Positions 21,638 through 34,362 of a stretch of DNA of 64,000 nucleotides are shown in pieces; position 1 is the first letter of the stretch, and every line of letters starts with the position of its first letter. The stretch is from Daphnia pulex (Eukaryota; Arthropoda; Branchiopoda; Diplostraca; Daphniidae). The notes below the pieces were generated by a model that worked only from the letters and a program-made list of their open reading frames with translations, searched no databases and had not been told where the DNA came from. The stretch covers positions 3,782,001 to 3,846,000 of the forward strand of contig NC_060021.1 in the NCBI RefSeq assembly GCF_021134715.1, written 5' to 3'. A program made the translations under genes and the position numbers.

Positions 21638-24399
21638 AAAATAAATATAATAACGCACTTACTTTTTTTAGTTCTTCGATAATAATATCTTTGCAATAAA
21701 GATTTGGAACATTGTCACTACCAGAAGGCAGAGCACCCGAGTTTTCTTTCTCACTTATGATGACAAAGACTTGATCCTTATGAACCTTTGTTTCTTTTTG
21801 ATGTTCATTACTAGGAGACACATCTGCTATCTGCTTTGATTGTGATGAAGTTGAGTGTATACTTCCAAAAAAGTCATCATCCTTTTCCTTTTCTTCTTCA
21901 AAGTTTGAGTCTATTAAACAATCAAGTGAGAATGTAAAATTATTTTGGCAGATAATTAAAGTGGATCAAATTTACCAGAACTTTCAGGGTATTCTAATTT
22001 TCTTATTACACCCTGTTTTTCTGGCACCAGTGATTCAATAGCCTTTTGTTGGAATGGAACTGCCGAGGGAACTGCTGCCTTTGGTTTAGCCAGAGAAGTT
22101 GATTTTGACTTGACAGGCACTGTTTTCTGTTTGACTGCAGAAAACTCTTTTGATTGTTGAACAGAAGGAACGTTAACACACTTTCTTGGACTTTTCATTA
22201 TTCCTGGTGTGGGCCACTTTGATGTTGGATAACTGTATGTTCTTTTTCCTACAGTTGTCTTCAACAACTCTTTGCCATTAAGTTCTAGTAGAAGCTTGTT
22301 CCTTTCAGCTGAAATTTCTTTCGAACTCTCTGTAAATTGTGACAAAAACCAAACAATAGTAAAGAGTAGGAAATCGTTGATGTAAATGTCATACCAGAAA
22401 AGCAGTTTACAACACCAGACTTAAAAATGTGCTGTCCATCACCATCGGTGAAATCCTTCGAATAACTAAAAAGGTTCCACTCCGTCTTGGAGGTAGAATT
22501 CCATCTATGTTTGAAGAAAGGGGTTGATGTTTTAAAGAATCAGTTACTGTAACAATACTTCTAACATTTTCCTAAAGGCAACCGCCTTTTTACTTGCTAT
22601 CCAGGAATTAAGCAGAGTTTCACAGTCTTCTTCAGTTTCACTTATTGGTAAAGGAAGTTTCGGTCTGAAAAACGAACTAGGAGATGTCATAAAAACTCCA
22701 TCAGAAGCAGTGACCAGAATATAAAATCCAGAAGGGTTGTTTTGAACTTTATTGTTGGTCATCTTTGAAACAAATTGCTAAATATGACTAAAAAAGCACA
22801 TAAGGTCTTTGACAGGATTCGTCGTGCTTGACTTACGAATGCTGTAAGACTTGGGCGGGAAAAAGATCACACCATCATAGATGTTGCCAAGTGTAAACTA
22901 ATAAATCAACATGTAAAACTGTGGTGAAAATTTGTGTTTTTTTGCAGTATTTAAAATCATCTGTCAATTCATAATAAGTGAAGTCAAGTAGAAATATATG
23001 GAAGAAAGATATATTTCATGGGAAAAATCTTCGATACATGTATTTATGTAGTCCTCGAAACATTTTCATTGACCACATATTTGAAACAAACACACAGTAC
23101 ACAGACTGATGATGAGTGAGTGATTTGCAAGTAAAAACCTCATCATCTTGAGTATCAGAAATAGCAGAATCGTCAGAATTACTGTGATGTTGATCTTGAA
23201 GTAACCCATGTTGCTGATGTTCGATGTTGCTGGCATTGACTGCTGAATAATAATTTTCAATCTATTTCGAAAAGTAAAAACCATATTTATTATACTTTAA
23301 AATAAACTTTGTGCAAAATGTATAATACCTCGCTTGTGCCTTCACTGAAAACCTCCCCATGGTTTAATTGAACCACTTGAGACACTGGATTACCATCTCT
23401 ATTTTGGCAACATAGGTTTTTGACGGACTGCAGCATATGATTATCAGTGATTATTATTGGAAATCCGTTTTCTCATTTAATGATAATTACCTCAGAGTTT
23501 GAACTTGTTGAAGGTTGTGGAGACCGAATCACCGACGATGACGCTAGCAAATGTGTTGGTGGGCTGGCAAGGCCGTCACAATTTCACTGCAACAACTCAT
23601 TTGCTGCAATCACTCTTAACTCTTTTACTTTTTCATCCAATAACAATTCATTTTTTATTCGTCTTTTAACGGTTTTCTTATGTAAAAGACCGGTGTCACA
23701 GGCATTTCTTTTAGACATATTCACGCTTTAAAAAACTCAAATATTGGATGATGACATATGAAAGTGAAAAAATTTGCAGACGAGATTTATGTGCTGTTTG
23801 ACATTTCAAACAATGGTGCCAGGCTTATTATTAGGGCGTATATATATAAAAAGGTTGTTAGTAAGTCCCTTAAAATATTTAAAATTCTTTCTTTCTTTAT
23901 TTTTTTTTAATTTTATATAAAAATATCCGTCTACGATGATTATAAAGACATAAGTTTATATTATCAACTATGTATGTGTATATATTATTCACTCAACCAA
24001 ATAAAAAAATATAGATACATCACGATAGCTAATTGTCAGTTGCCAATCGGCTAAAATTTTCGTATATGGAAAATCGAAATATTATTAGCTTTTTCTCTGC
24101 TATAACATAACTGTGTTTGCACAACTCACATATCTAAGCTAAACGAAGTAATGAAGCGGCTAAACAACTATAAGCTATCCAATTTCAAACTTAAAATAGC
24201 TCTAGCTTACATATGTTAAGTTAATTCTAGATAGGGAAAGCTAAACTTATCTAACTAAAAACTCCCCTATCTAGGACTAGCTAGTAGATAGCTGGTAGCT
24301 ATTTTGGGCAGCGAGCATTTTCGTACGGGAAGGAATATGGCCTTTGCAAAAATGCAGAATATGCATCTGATTGACAGTCTTTCTAAAAAAATACTTATC

Positions 24400-24472
24400 T
24401 GTTTCCACCTAGGATCGAACTGAGGTCCTTGAGCGTGTTAGACCGACGTGATAACCACTAAACTATGGAAGA
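24400..24472 (-). pseudogene. tRNA-Val(AAC)-like, decaying
   Basis: Same lineage as the locus at 11264. The AAC anticodon is kept, with T-stem mismatch and acceptor change. Confidence 0.6.
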
Positions 24473-24568
24473 TTACCGTCAACACTGAATTTTTCTGAAA
24501 TGACTACAAAATACTAACGATGGTCTCCCAACATCTAAATTAAATCTACAATATTTGCAAATATGTAA

Positions 24569-24641
24569 CGCCCAACGGGGGGCTCGAACCCCCGACCCTG
24601 AGATTAAAAGCCTCATGCTCTACCGACTGAGCTAGCCAGGC
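24569..24641 (-). tRNA. tRNA-Lys with TTT anticodon
   Basis: Identical in layout to the Lys(CTT) loci, but two changes turn the anticodon arm into TGAGG-CTTTTAA-TCTCA. The anticodon becomes TTT, still Lys, and the stem keeps a GU pair. Other arms are intact. Confidence 0.75.
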
Positions 24642-24997
24642 CTGAATTTAGGGTCTATTCCAATGTTATCAATCAAGTTTTAATTGACCATATTTTGTAC
24701 TGTCCACTAGCCGTGAACGAAGTTTTATCATGATTGTTTGGTTCTTTGTGGGGAGTTCACAGTTGCCTTATACTTCTAATCGTCTAGATGAGATGTCTAG
24801 AGAGATCTAGAAGGTTGTGGAGACCGAATCACCGACGATGACGTTAGCAAATGTGTTGGTGGGCTGGCAAGGCCGTCACAATTTGACTGCAACAACTCAT
24901 TTGCTGCAATCACTCTTAACTCTTTTACTTTTTCATCCAATAACAATTCATTTTTTATTCGTCTTTTAACGGTTTTCTTATGTAAAAGACCGGTGTC

Positions 24998-27900
24998 TGC
25001 TGAGTCGCGCCCGAAGTGGCAGCACCAAATTGAGCTCCAGACATTTTCAGTTTATTCTCTAAGTTTTTATAGTTTCACAGTGTGTCTTTCACCTTGAATA
25101 TACTGTTTGCTGTGCTGCATATCGTGATTTTCTTTCTACGGCGTGAAATTGGAATTTCATCTCCTCTACAGTTCTAGTGTGAAGGTGTCATTCAATGTTT
25201 TGCCTTTATGCCCCATGGCGATTTTGAATCAGCTGTTCTACTCTCTTCGCTTCTCTTCCCTGGTGCCCCAGCGTCTTTCGAGCACAATGCTTCGGGTCGT
25301 CAGATCTCTTTACATTGCTGCTGTCCCATCTTCGCGTCGTGGCATGAGGGGAGGTAAATCAGCAAAGATTGCTAGAGCTAGATCAAGATTCCTTTTCTGC
25401 GGCCTCGCCAACGCCAGATCTCTTGTCAGCAACAAACACTTGTTCAATTACCATATTACTGTTACTGGTCTAGATCTATTAGCTATCACCGAGACTTGGC
25501 TGAATGAAGACATTGGTGACGTTATACTTCGTGACGTGTGCCCAGCTGGTTACTCAGCGATACATTGCCCGAGAGCTAGTGGAAGAGGGGGAGGAATCGC
25601 CCTACTTTTTCGTGACTCGATTCGTGTAAACGGCCTTAATGTTGACTTCAAGCCTGCGTCTTTTGAATATCTTCCTGCATCTCTTTCTGTGAATGGCAAT
25701 ACGATATGCTTGGTGGTGATATATCGCTCTCCCTCACTCAGCCCTAGTCTATTTTTGACTGAGTTTGCTGACTTGCTTGAGCTGCTTCTTCCTACTCCCT
25801 CAAAGCTGTTGATCGTTGGTGATTTCAACATCCATGTTGACACCAAGTCTAACCTAGTGTGCCAAAAGTTCCTTTCCTTTCTGGAATCTTGTGATCTGCT
25901 TCAGCATGTTAGTGGCCCTACTCACATTAGTGGCCACACGCTCGACTTGGTGATTTCAAGGTCGGTGGATAGTTTGGTTCTAAACTGTGATGTGTTTGAT
26001 CCTTTGAGTGATCACTATGCCGTTCATTGGCTTGCCAATGCCAGTCGCCCTGTTCGACCCAAGAAAACTGTCTCACTCAGAAACTTAAAAGCTATCGACA
26101 TGGATAGGTTTGCTACTGATCTTCTCTGCCTTCCTCTGCTCACCGATGAAACTGATGACATCGCTCGCCTTCTAGACTTGTACAACGCTGGCTTAACTGA
26201 GGTACTGGATAAACATGCACCACTACAAAAAAGAGTATTCACTATTCGGCCTGACAACCCCTGGAATAATCAAGAAATTGCCTCTACTCGTAAAGAAGTT
26301 AGGAGGCTGGAGAGACGTTGGAAAGCTACAAGTCTGACTATTGACAAGGAGATTTTGCATCATGCTCTGAGCAAATTGAGATCCCTTATATCTTCTGCGA
26401 AAGTGAATTTTCTCAATTCCAAGATTACTGAGCAAACCGGAAAGAAGTCGTTATTCAAGATTGTTGACTCGTTTCTTTTGATGAAGCCTGCTCTTCGCCT
26501 TCCATCGCATACTGATCTACCTGCTCTTCTTGAGAAATTTGGTGACTTTTTTCTGAAGAAAATTCATGACATCAGGACGAGCCTAGACGTCTTTGGATCG
26601 ACTTCGGTAACCGAACAACCAATGACTTCTCGTTCTTTCACAAAGTTTGCCCCAGTAACGAGTGCTGATGTTCTTTCTTTGATTACTCGCTGCCCAACTA
26701 AGTCTTCGCCCCTGGATCCCATTCCGACATTTCTGTTGAAGAAGGTTGCTGAAATTCTTGTCACACCTATAACTAAACTGGTGAATCTGTCCCTCTCGCT
26801 GGGTGTCTTCCCTGATGATATGAAACTTGCTGTCGTGACACCATTGTTGAAGAAGCCTAATCTGAACCCTGATGTCCTAAACAACTATCGGCCTGTATCT
26901 AATCTTTCTTTTTTGTCCAAAATTATTGAGCGTGTTGTCGTTAGACAACTTCATGATTATCTGGAAACTGAATCTGAGTCTCTCTTCGTCCCCGTGCAGT
27001 CGGCCTACAGGCCGTTTCACTCTACTGAAACTGCTCTTTTGAAAGTCTGTAATGATTTACTTGTTTCTGCTGACGAAAAAGATGTAGCTACTGTTGTTGC
27101 CTTCCTTGATCAGAGTGCTGCTTTTGACCTGTTGACCATCAGATCCTTATTGCTCGGCTTTCTGCTAAATTTGGTATTTGTGGCCCCACGCTAGCATGGT
27201 TTCAATCTTACCTTTCGGATCGGCGTCAATCTGTCAGTGTGTCAGGCCAATTTTCATCTGCTGTTCTTCTCCCCTCTGGTGTTCCTCAAGGGTCTGTTCT
27301 CGGTCCTGTCCTGTATATCCTATACACCACCCCGATCCATGAAATATCTACCAGCTATGGTATCTCTGATCATCAGTATGCCGATGACGACCAGAAATAT
27401 GTATCATTTCGGATCTCCAAAGATGGTGCTGATCAACGGCGAGCTTTTTCTTCTCTATCTGCCTGCATAGCTGAAACGAGGAGATGGGGTGCGCAAAACA
27501 TGATCAAATACAACGACTCGAAGACTGAAGTCATGTTGGTGTACTCCAAGCATGTGGGTGTTGAACCTGCTCCTTATTTCCTGACTGTTGGCGACGCTGA
27601 TATTCGACCGGTCTCTACAGTGAGAAGTCTTGGTGTGATACTTGACTCGCACCTCACCATGGATGCTCAAGTTCGTTCGGCTTGCAAGAAGGCTTTCTAC
27701 CATTTGAGGAGAATTTCTCAAATAAGAAAATTCCTCACCGAGTCCGCACTTACTCAACTTATTCATGCCTTTGTCATCACTCAACTAGACTACTGCAACT
27801 CTCTCCTAGTGGGACTGCCGAAGTCATCACCAGATCGTCTCCAGCGTGTCCAGAATGCAGCGGCTCGTCTCATCAAAGGCGCGAAAAAGTGCGACCCGAT

Positions 27901-28320
27901 TTCTCCTATTCTCCTAGATCTCCATTGGCTCCCTATTGCATTTCGAATTGATTTCAAAATTACGCTGCTCACGTATTGTTGTCTACACTGTCTGGCTCCT
28001 CGTTACTTGTCGTCCCTCCTCCGTCTACCTGTCTCCTCTCGCTTGGCCTGTGATAGACTAATTTCAATGAAGTCCCGTACCAATACTTATGGCTGCCGCT
28101 CCTTCAAGACGTATGCTCCCCAGCTTTGGAATTCTCTTCCTCAGAATGTCCGTATTGCGTCTTCCCTAGCCCAGTTCCGCTCTCGCCTGAAGACCCATTT
28201 AATAACTGTTGCATTTAGAGATGTAATTGATCAACGTGCTCGTCGGGAAAGAAAGCGCCTTTGATCATGTTAATGGAAAAGGCGCTATATTAAGTGAAAT
28301 ACATTATTATTATTATTATT
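24998..28320 (+). mobile_element. L2/CR1-like LINE, copy 2
   Basis: 3323 bp, nearly identical to copy 1 from its 5' end to the (ATT)n tail. The left flank is ACCGGTGTC (24989-24997). The right flank reads ACAAGTGTC, the same duplication with two changes. Its frame is interrupted once (see the next entry). Confidence 0.92.
25215..28264 (+). pseudogene. LINE ORF2 copy 2, one frameshift
   Basis: Starts at the ATG equivalent to 7447. The endonuclease and the N-terminal half of RT are open. Near 27129, just after RT motif A (LDQSAAFD), one T is missing relative to copies 1 and 3, which shifts the frame. The YADD motif and the C-terminal part continue in another frame from about 27239. The endonuclease could still be made, but a full RT could not. 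Confidence 0.88.
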
Positions 28321-29031
28321 ACAAGTGTCACAGGCATTTCTTTTAGACATATTCACGCTTTAAAAAACTCGAATATTGGATGATGACATATGAAAGTGAA
28401 AAAATTTGCAGACGAAATTTTTGTGCTGTTTGACATTTCAAACAATGGTGCCAGGCTTATTATTAGGGCGTATATATATAAAAAGGTTGTTAGTAAGTCC
28501 CTTAAAATATTTAAAATTCTTTCTTTCTTTATTTTTTTTTTAATTTTATATAAAAATATCCGTCTACGATGATTATAAAGACATAAGTTTATATTATCAA
28601 CTATGTATGTGTATATATTATTCACTCAACCAAATAAAAAAATATAGATACATCACGATAGCTAACGGTCAGTTGCCAATCGGCTAAAATTTTCGTATAT
28701 GGAAAATCGAAATATTATTAGCTTTTTCTCTGCTATAACATTACTGTGTTTGCACAACTCACATATCTAAGCTAAACGAAGTAATGAAGCGGCTAAACAA
28801 CTATAAGCCATCCAATTTCATACTTAAAATAGCTCTAGCTTACATATGTCAAGTTAATTCTAGATAGGGAAAGCTAAACTTATCTAACTAAAAACTCCCC
28901 TATCTAGGACTAGCTAGTAGATAGCTGGTAGCTATTTTGGGCAGCGAGCATTTTCGTACGGGAAGGAATATGGCCTTTGCAAAAATGCAGAATATGCATC
29001 TGATTGACAGTCTTTCTAAAAAATACTTATC

Positions 29032-29104
29032 TGTTTCCACCTAGGATCGAACTGAGGTCCATGAGCGTGTTAGACCGACGTGATAACCACTAAACTATGG
29101 AAAA
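29032..29104 (-). pseudogene. tRNA-Val(AAC)-like, decaying
   Basis: Same as the locus at 11264: AAC kept, stems imperfect, first acceptor base changed. Confidence 0.6.
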
Positions 29105-29200
29105 TTACCGTCAACACTGAATTTTTCTGAAATGACTAAAAAATACTAACGATGGTCTCCCAACATCTAAATTAAATCTACAATATTTGCAAATATGTAA

Positions 29201-29273
29201 CGCCCAACGGGGGGCTCGAACCCCCGACCCTGAGATTAAGAGTCTCATGCTCTACCGACTGAGCTAGCCAGGC
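29201..29273 (-). tRNA. tRNA-Lys(CTT)
   Basis: Identical by eye to the intact Lys(CTT) gene at 11433, with all stems paired. Confidence 0.9.
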
Positions 29274-29493
29274 CCGAAATTAGGGTCTATTCCAATGTTA
29301 TCAATCAAGTTTTAATTGACCATATTTTGTACTGTCCACTAGCCGTGAACGAAGTTTTATGATGATTGTTTGGTTCTTTGTGGGGAGTTCACAGTTGCCT
29401 TATACTTCTAATCGTCTAGATGAGATACACTACTATTAATATTTTTTTTTTTTACTTTTCCTCGGATATTATTTATTCCCATAGCGTTTCTGA

Positions 29494-29566
29494 TGCTTCC
29501 ACCTAGGAACAAACTGAGGATTTTCAGCTTACGAAGACGACGTGATAACCTCTACACTATGGCATA
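29494..29566 (-). pseudogene. tRNA-Val-derived relic, loop reading CGT
   Basis: Anticodon loop TTCGTAA and an unpaired acceptor, as at 11732. Confidence 0.5.
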
Positions 29567-29656
29567 CCGGAAGTCAACTGCAAGATTTTATTAGTGTTGG
29601 CCTTAGTAAAAATGTAATGTTTTCTTTCCTAATGGGTGTCGTTAGCCAATCAGCAT

Positions 29657-29730
29657 GCCTCTGTGGCGCAATTGGCTATCGCTTTCGGCTATTAACCGGA
29701 AGGCTGGTGGTTCGATTTCACCCAGGCGCG
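29657..29730 (+). pseudogene. tRNA-Asn-like, loop reading ATT
   Basis: Asn-derived, with anticodon ATT, a disturbed D arm and T stem (GATTTCACC) and a changed acceptor. As at 14036. Confidence 0.6.
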
Positions 29731-30548
29731 CATGGTGATTGAAATCTATTGCTCTATTTTAAACTCTTCTTCTCATTACTTTATACCCGACTAAAGCTTG
29801 CATTGTAGAGTGCACACTCACGATATGGCTTCTTTAGCTGATGATTGTTGAATCTACTGAAAATTTGCAGCGTAGGGTGCACACGCATCATGTTCATTTT
29901 CTTGTGGAGCTACTGTTCCAGGTTCAGGTGTAATCTATCATAGATTCCCCTCTGCTGATGTTTATGGACTTCTTCCCCATCCAGCGCAAGTCATTTCCCA
30001 CATTCCTAAAACCAAAGGGCATTGTCGATTGGCTAAAGAAGAAAGTCTCTTAAGGGCTATATCACCTACACAACAACCGCAGTCGCCATTGATCCCCCCT
30101 GTCTGCTGACTTCTTCCGGATACTGCATTGCGAATATTTTCAGATTGTCAGAGTGTAGATTTCATTCACAACCCGTACGAAAATTTCAGCCTGTTTGTAG
30201 CTGACCGTTAGCTTACAACGCGGGGGCTATTAGCTTATCATGCCAAGCTTACAGTTAGGTTTTTTTGTCCCTTTTCCCACTGGACAAAAACAGCTAAAAG
30301 CCATTACAAATTAGGTTGTCTACAGCTGACTTCTAGTTGAAAAGTTCCAACGTATTTTTAATTAAGATTTCCCTAGCTTTTTCTTTCGAGCTAAAAATGG
30401 ACTTTTAGACAGTTGAATTTAAGCTCATTTGTAGCATATTAAAAATGAATTATTTTACCGGAAATATATTTATGCCTAATACACCTATATTTTAATAAAA
30501 TTAACTTAAATAAATAAATCAAAATATTTTCTCTCGTCTTTGTATTTT

Positions 30549-30649
30549 CATCAAACATCTGAACAGATGTTTGATGTTTAACAAGGCATGTTTAAAAACA
30601 CAGCAGCACATACACTCTTAAAATGTAATAGATAACATTTTAAGAGAGT
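30549..30649. repeat. Twin hairpins 3' of the BEN gene, unit 1
   Basis: The same two inverted repeats as at 14929: a perfect 13-bp stem with a 2-nt loop starting at 30549, then the CTCTTAAAATGT hairpin, here with its 3' strand intact. Confidence 0.75.
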
Positions 30650-30722
30650 AACACAAAAACAAATCGTGAAAAATAAAAAAAAAAGTAAAGAAAGTTTCGA
30701 GACTGGTGAGAGGCGATATCTT

Positions 30723-33497
30723 CTATTCATGGTCTTCCTGAGATTGTGGATTTTTCTTCTTTTTTAGGTGGGTGTGACAGGCCAATAAACCTTGCTCCAA
30801 TTGCCTTATCGATTTGGGTGGTTGATAGAACAGCCATAGTTGTAACGCTCCCTTTTTCATCCTTGATTGAAAATGCCTCGTCCCATGCTGCTTGCATGAA
30901 ATCTAATAAATAAAATTGTTATTTATAATACATCGTAAATCTCTATAAACTTGTTTGGTTTCTTACTGTGAATAGCCTCTTGGATTTTGTCCGGAATTTT
31001 CGGTTTTGGAATAGCGTCAGGAATTCCTGGACTTTTTCTGCCTGACAGTGACATATTTGCCAGTTGCTCAGGTGAAAATAAATTTTCCAAGATGACAGTA
31101 ACTGCGCGATTCCGAGAAAACTCTGTCTGACCACTAGACTTCAAGATTGTTTTCACTTTTTTAGGCACAGATTCGCAGATGAAAACTTCTCCCCATAGTT
31201 TTACCTACACTAACAATAAGCATTTAAGAAATAAAGCCCTTTTACTATTTTTTAAAATCTATTACCAATTTTGCACCGATGTGGCAAGAACTTGACGATG
31301 GACTACTTAAATATTGCGATGGAACACCAAAACCTGGAGGTTGTACATTTAGTTGACTGTGCACTGCTGGTGATGATATGATCCCAACGAGACTTTTCAT
31401 TCCCTCAAGTGTTTCCTTCATCTCTATAAATATATAAGGTCATTTATACACACGCAAAATTTGAAAATATATAAATTATACCTCGGACAAGAACTATCGG
31501 CTCTTCTTTCTCCAAACCTTCAATTTTTTCTCTTAGCTCAATATTTTCAAATTCTTTAGATGCAATGGTATTGTAGTCAGTAACTTAAATCTGCCTTGAG
31601 TAACTTAATCTGCCTTGATTGTGATGAAGTTGAGTGTATACTTCCAAAAAAGTCATCATCCTTTTCCTTTTCTTCTTCAAAGTTTGAGTCTATTAAACAA
31701 TCAAGTGAGAATGTAAAATTATTTTGGCAGATAATTAAAGTGGATCAAATTTACCAGAACTTTCAGGGTATTCTAATTTTCTTATTACACCCTGTTTTTC
31801 TGGCACCAGTGATTCAATAGCCTTTTGTTGGAATGGAACTGCCGAGGGAACTGCTGCCTTTGGTTTAGCCAGAGAAGTTGATTTTGACTTGACAGGCACT
31901 GTTTTCTGTTTGACTGCAGAAAACTCTTTTGATTGTTGAACAGAAGGAACGTTAACACACTTTCTTGGACTTTTCATTATTCCTGGTGTGGGCCACTTTG
32001 ATGTTGGATAACTGTATGTTCTTTTTCCTACAGTTGTCTTCAACAACTCTTTGCCATTAAGTTCTAGTAGAAGCTTGTTCCTTTCAGCTGAAATTTCTTT
32101 CGAACTCTCTGTAAATTGTGACAAAAACCAAACAATAGTAAAGAGTAGGAAATCGTTGATGTAAATGTCATACCAGAAAAGCAGTTTACAACACCAGACT
32201 TAAAAATGTGCTGTCCATCACCATCGGTGAAATCCTTCGAATAACTAAAAAGGTTCCACTCCGTCTTGGAGGTAGAATTCCATCTATGTTTGAAGAAAGG
32301 GGTTGATGTTTTAAAGAATCAGTTACTGTAACAATACTTCTAACATTTTCCTAAAGGCAATCGCCTTTTTACTTGCTATCCAGGAATTAAGCAGAGTTTC
32401 ACAGTCTTCTTCAGTTTCACTTATTGGTAAAGGAAGTTTCGGTCTGAAAAACGAACTAGGAGATGTCATAAAAACTCCATCAGAAGCAGTGACCAGAATA
32501 TAAAATCCAGAAGGGTTGTTTTGAACTTTATTGTTGGTCATCTTTGAAACAAATTGCTAAATATGACTAAAAAAGCACATAAGGTCTTTGACAGGATTCG
32601 TCGTGCTTGACTTACAAATGCTGTAAGACTTGGGCGGGAAAAAGATCACACCATCATAGATGTTGCCAAGTGTAAACTAATAAATCAACATGTAAAACTG
32701 TGGTGAAAATTTGTGTTTTTTTGCAGTATTTAAAATCATCTGTCAATTCATAATAAGTGAAGTCAAGTAGAAATATATGGAAGAAAGATATATTTCATGG
32801 GAAAAATCTTCGATACATGTATTTCTGTAGTCCTCGAAACATTTTCATTGACCACATATTTGAAACAAACACACAGTACACAGACTGATGATGAGTGAGT
32901 GATTTGCAAGTAAAAACCTCATCATCTTGAGTATCAGAAATAGCAGAATCGTCAGAATTACTGTGATGTTGATCTTGAAGTAACCCATGTTGCTGATGTT
33001 CGATGTTGCTGGCATTGACTGCTGAATAATAATTTTCAATCTATTTCGAAAAGTAAAAACCATATTTATTATACTTTAAAATAAACTTTGTGCAAAATGT
33101 ATAATACCTCGCTTGTGTCTTCACTGAAAACCTCCCCATGGTTTAATTGAACCACTTGAGACACTGGATTACCATCTCTATTTTGGCAACATAGGTTTTT
33201 GACGGACTGCAGCATATGATTATCAGTGATTATTATTGGAAATCCGTTTTCTCATTTAATGATAATTACCTCAGAGTTTGAACTTGTTGAAGGTTGTGGA
33301 GACCGAATCACCGACGATGACGCTAGCAAATGTGTTGGTGGGCTGGCAAGGCCGTCACAATTTGACTGCAACAACTCATTTGCTGCAATCACTCTTAACT
33401 CTTTTACTTTTTCATCCAATAACAATTCATTTTTTATTCGTCTTTTAACGGTTTTCTTATGTAAAAGACCGGTGTCACAGGCATTTCTTTTAGACAT
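30723..33497 (-). pseudogene. BEN-domain gene copy 2, internal deletion
   Basis: ATG 33497-33495; exon 1 33270-33497, exon 2 33108-33206, exon 3 about 32918-33040. The N-terminus begins MSKRNACDTG and is Lys-rich, followed by Ser/Asp-rich low-complexity exons. Exon 6 and the BEN exon (about 30967-31204) are open. Three lesions show. The exon 5 donor is GGAAAA, as in copy 1. About 270 bp covering most of exon 8, its intron and part of exon 9 are gone near 31590, with a duplicated filler. The last exon has an extra A near 30787. It shares the donor change with copy 1, so the two form one lineage. Confidence 0.8.
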
Positions 33498-33616
33498 ATT
33501 CACGCTTTAAAAAACTCAAATATTGGATGATGACATATGAAAGTGAAAAAATTTGCAGACGAGATTTATGTGCTGTTTGACATTTCAAACAATGGTGCCA
33601 GGCTTATTATTAGGGC

Positions 33617-33632
33617 GTATATATATAAAAAG
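33617..33632 (-). promoter_or_regulatory. TATA-like stretch upstream of the BEN gene
   Basis: CTTTTTATATATATACG on the minus strand lies about 120 nt upstream of the BEN ATG and is kept in every unit. It could be a core promoter element. The whole AT-rich flank is conserved by duplication, so conservation alone proves nothing. Confidence 0.2.
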
Positions 33633-34179
33633 GTTGTTAGTAAGTCCCTTAAAATATTTAAAATTCTTTCTTTCTTTATTTTTTTTTTAATTTTATATAA
33701 AAATATCCGTCTACGATGATTATAAAGACATAAGTTTATATTATCAACTATGTATGTGTATATATTATTCACTCAACCAAATAAAAAAATATAGATACAT
33801 CACGATAGCTAACGGTCAGTTGCCAATCGGCTAAAATTTTCGTATATGGAAAATCGAAATATTATTAGCTTTTTCTCTGCTATAACATAACTGTGTTTGC
33901 ACAACTCACATATCTAAGCTAAACGAAGTAATGAAGCGGCTAAACAACTATAAGCTATCCAATTTCAAACTTAAAATAGCTCTAGCTTACATATGTTAAG
34001 TTAATTCTAGATAGGGAAAGCTAAACTTATCTAACTAAAAACTCCCCTATCTAGGACTAGCTAGTAGATAGCTGGTAGCTATTTTGGGCAGCGAGCATTT
34101 TCGTACGGGAAGGAATATGGCCTTTGCAAAAATGCAGAATATGCATCTGATTGACAGTCTTTCTAAAAAAATAATTATC

Positions 34180-34252
34180 TGTTTCCACCTAGGATCGAAC
34201 TGAGGTCCATGAGCGTGTTAGACCGACGTGATAACCACTAAACTATGGAAAA
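34180..34252 (-). pseudogene. tRNA-Val(AAC)-like, decaying
   Basis: As at 11264. The sequence just to its left in plus coordinates also differs by one base in the T run that would terminate it. Confidence 0.55.
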
Positions 34253-34362
34253 TTACCGTCAACACTGAATTTTTCTGAAATGACTACAAATTATTATTAT
34301 TTTTGGCCGTAGTAAAAACGTAATGTTTGCTTTCCTAATGGGTGTCGTTAGCTAATTAGCAT

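Larger units (their letters stand above)
15103..23718 (-). pseudogene. BEN-domain gene copy 1, carrying a copia element in an intron
   Basis: Minus-strand gene with 12 exons matching the copy at 55667. ATG 23718-23716, exon 1 23491-23718, exon 2 23329-23427; stop at 15105-15103. The C-terminal exon, at about 15347-15584, encodes a BEN domain (KLWGEVFICES, then LENLFSPEQLANMSLSG), a fold that binds DNA or chromatin partners. A charged coiled-coil exon precedes it. The copia element at 16063-21637 lies in the intron between exons 8 and 9, same strand. Exon 6 and the BEN exon are open here. However, the exon 5 donor is GGAAAA where other copies have GGTAAA, the last exon lacks 6 nt in frame, and the coiled-coil exon shows the shared frame break. 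It probably makes no full protein. Confidence 0.75.
24027..24810. repeat. Truncated tRNA cassette, unit 1a (left arm only)
   Basis: The left inverted-repeat arm is at 24027-24069 (slightly changed, AGCTAATTGTCAG). Val-like and Lys loci follow. The cassette then breaks at about 24796 and joins, through an AT-rich TCTAGA-containing junction, to a BEN exon 1 fragment at 24811. No right arm is present. Confidence 0.6.
24811..28350 (-). pseudogene. BEN-gene exon 1 fragment, split by LINE copy 2
   Basis: Part of exon 1 at 24811-24997 and its ATG side at 28321-28350 (ATG 28350-28348) flank LINE copy 2. The fragment starts abruptly inside exon 1, with no splice donor and no further exons. The LINE sits at the same exon position as in the fragment at 7023, so the two are duplicates of one interrupted copy. 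Confidence 0.85.
28660..30213. repeat. Inverted-repeat-bounded tRNA cassette, unit 1b (short form)
   Basis: Left arm 28660-28702, right arm 30172-30213, with four tRNA-like loci between. It lacks the middle stretch holding Gly-like, Asn and Val loci in unit 0, so the cassette has long and short forms. The gap 29731-30171 shows no gene. Confidence 0.6.

Noticed and set aside
33537-33719. A 60-residue plus-strand frame (starts MKVKKFADEI) that recurs in several units upstream of the BEN gene
   Set aside because: It is open in only some units, ends in poly-T-encoded Phe/Leu, and lies in AT-rich flank that is conserved merely because the unit was duplicated.
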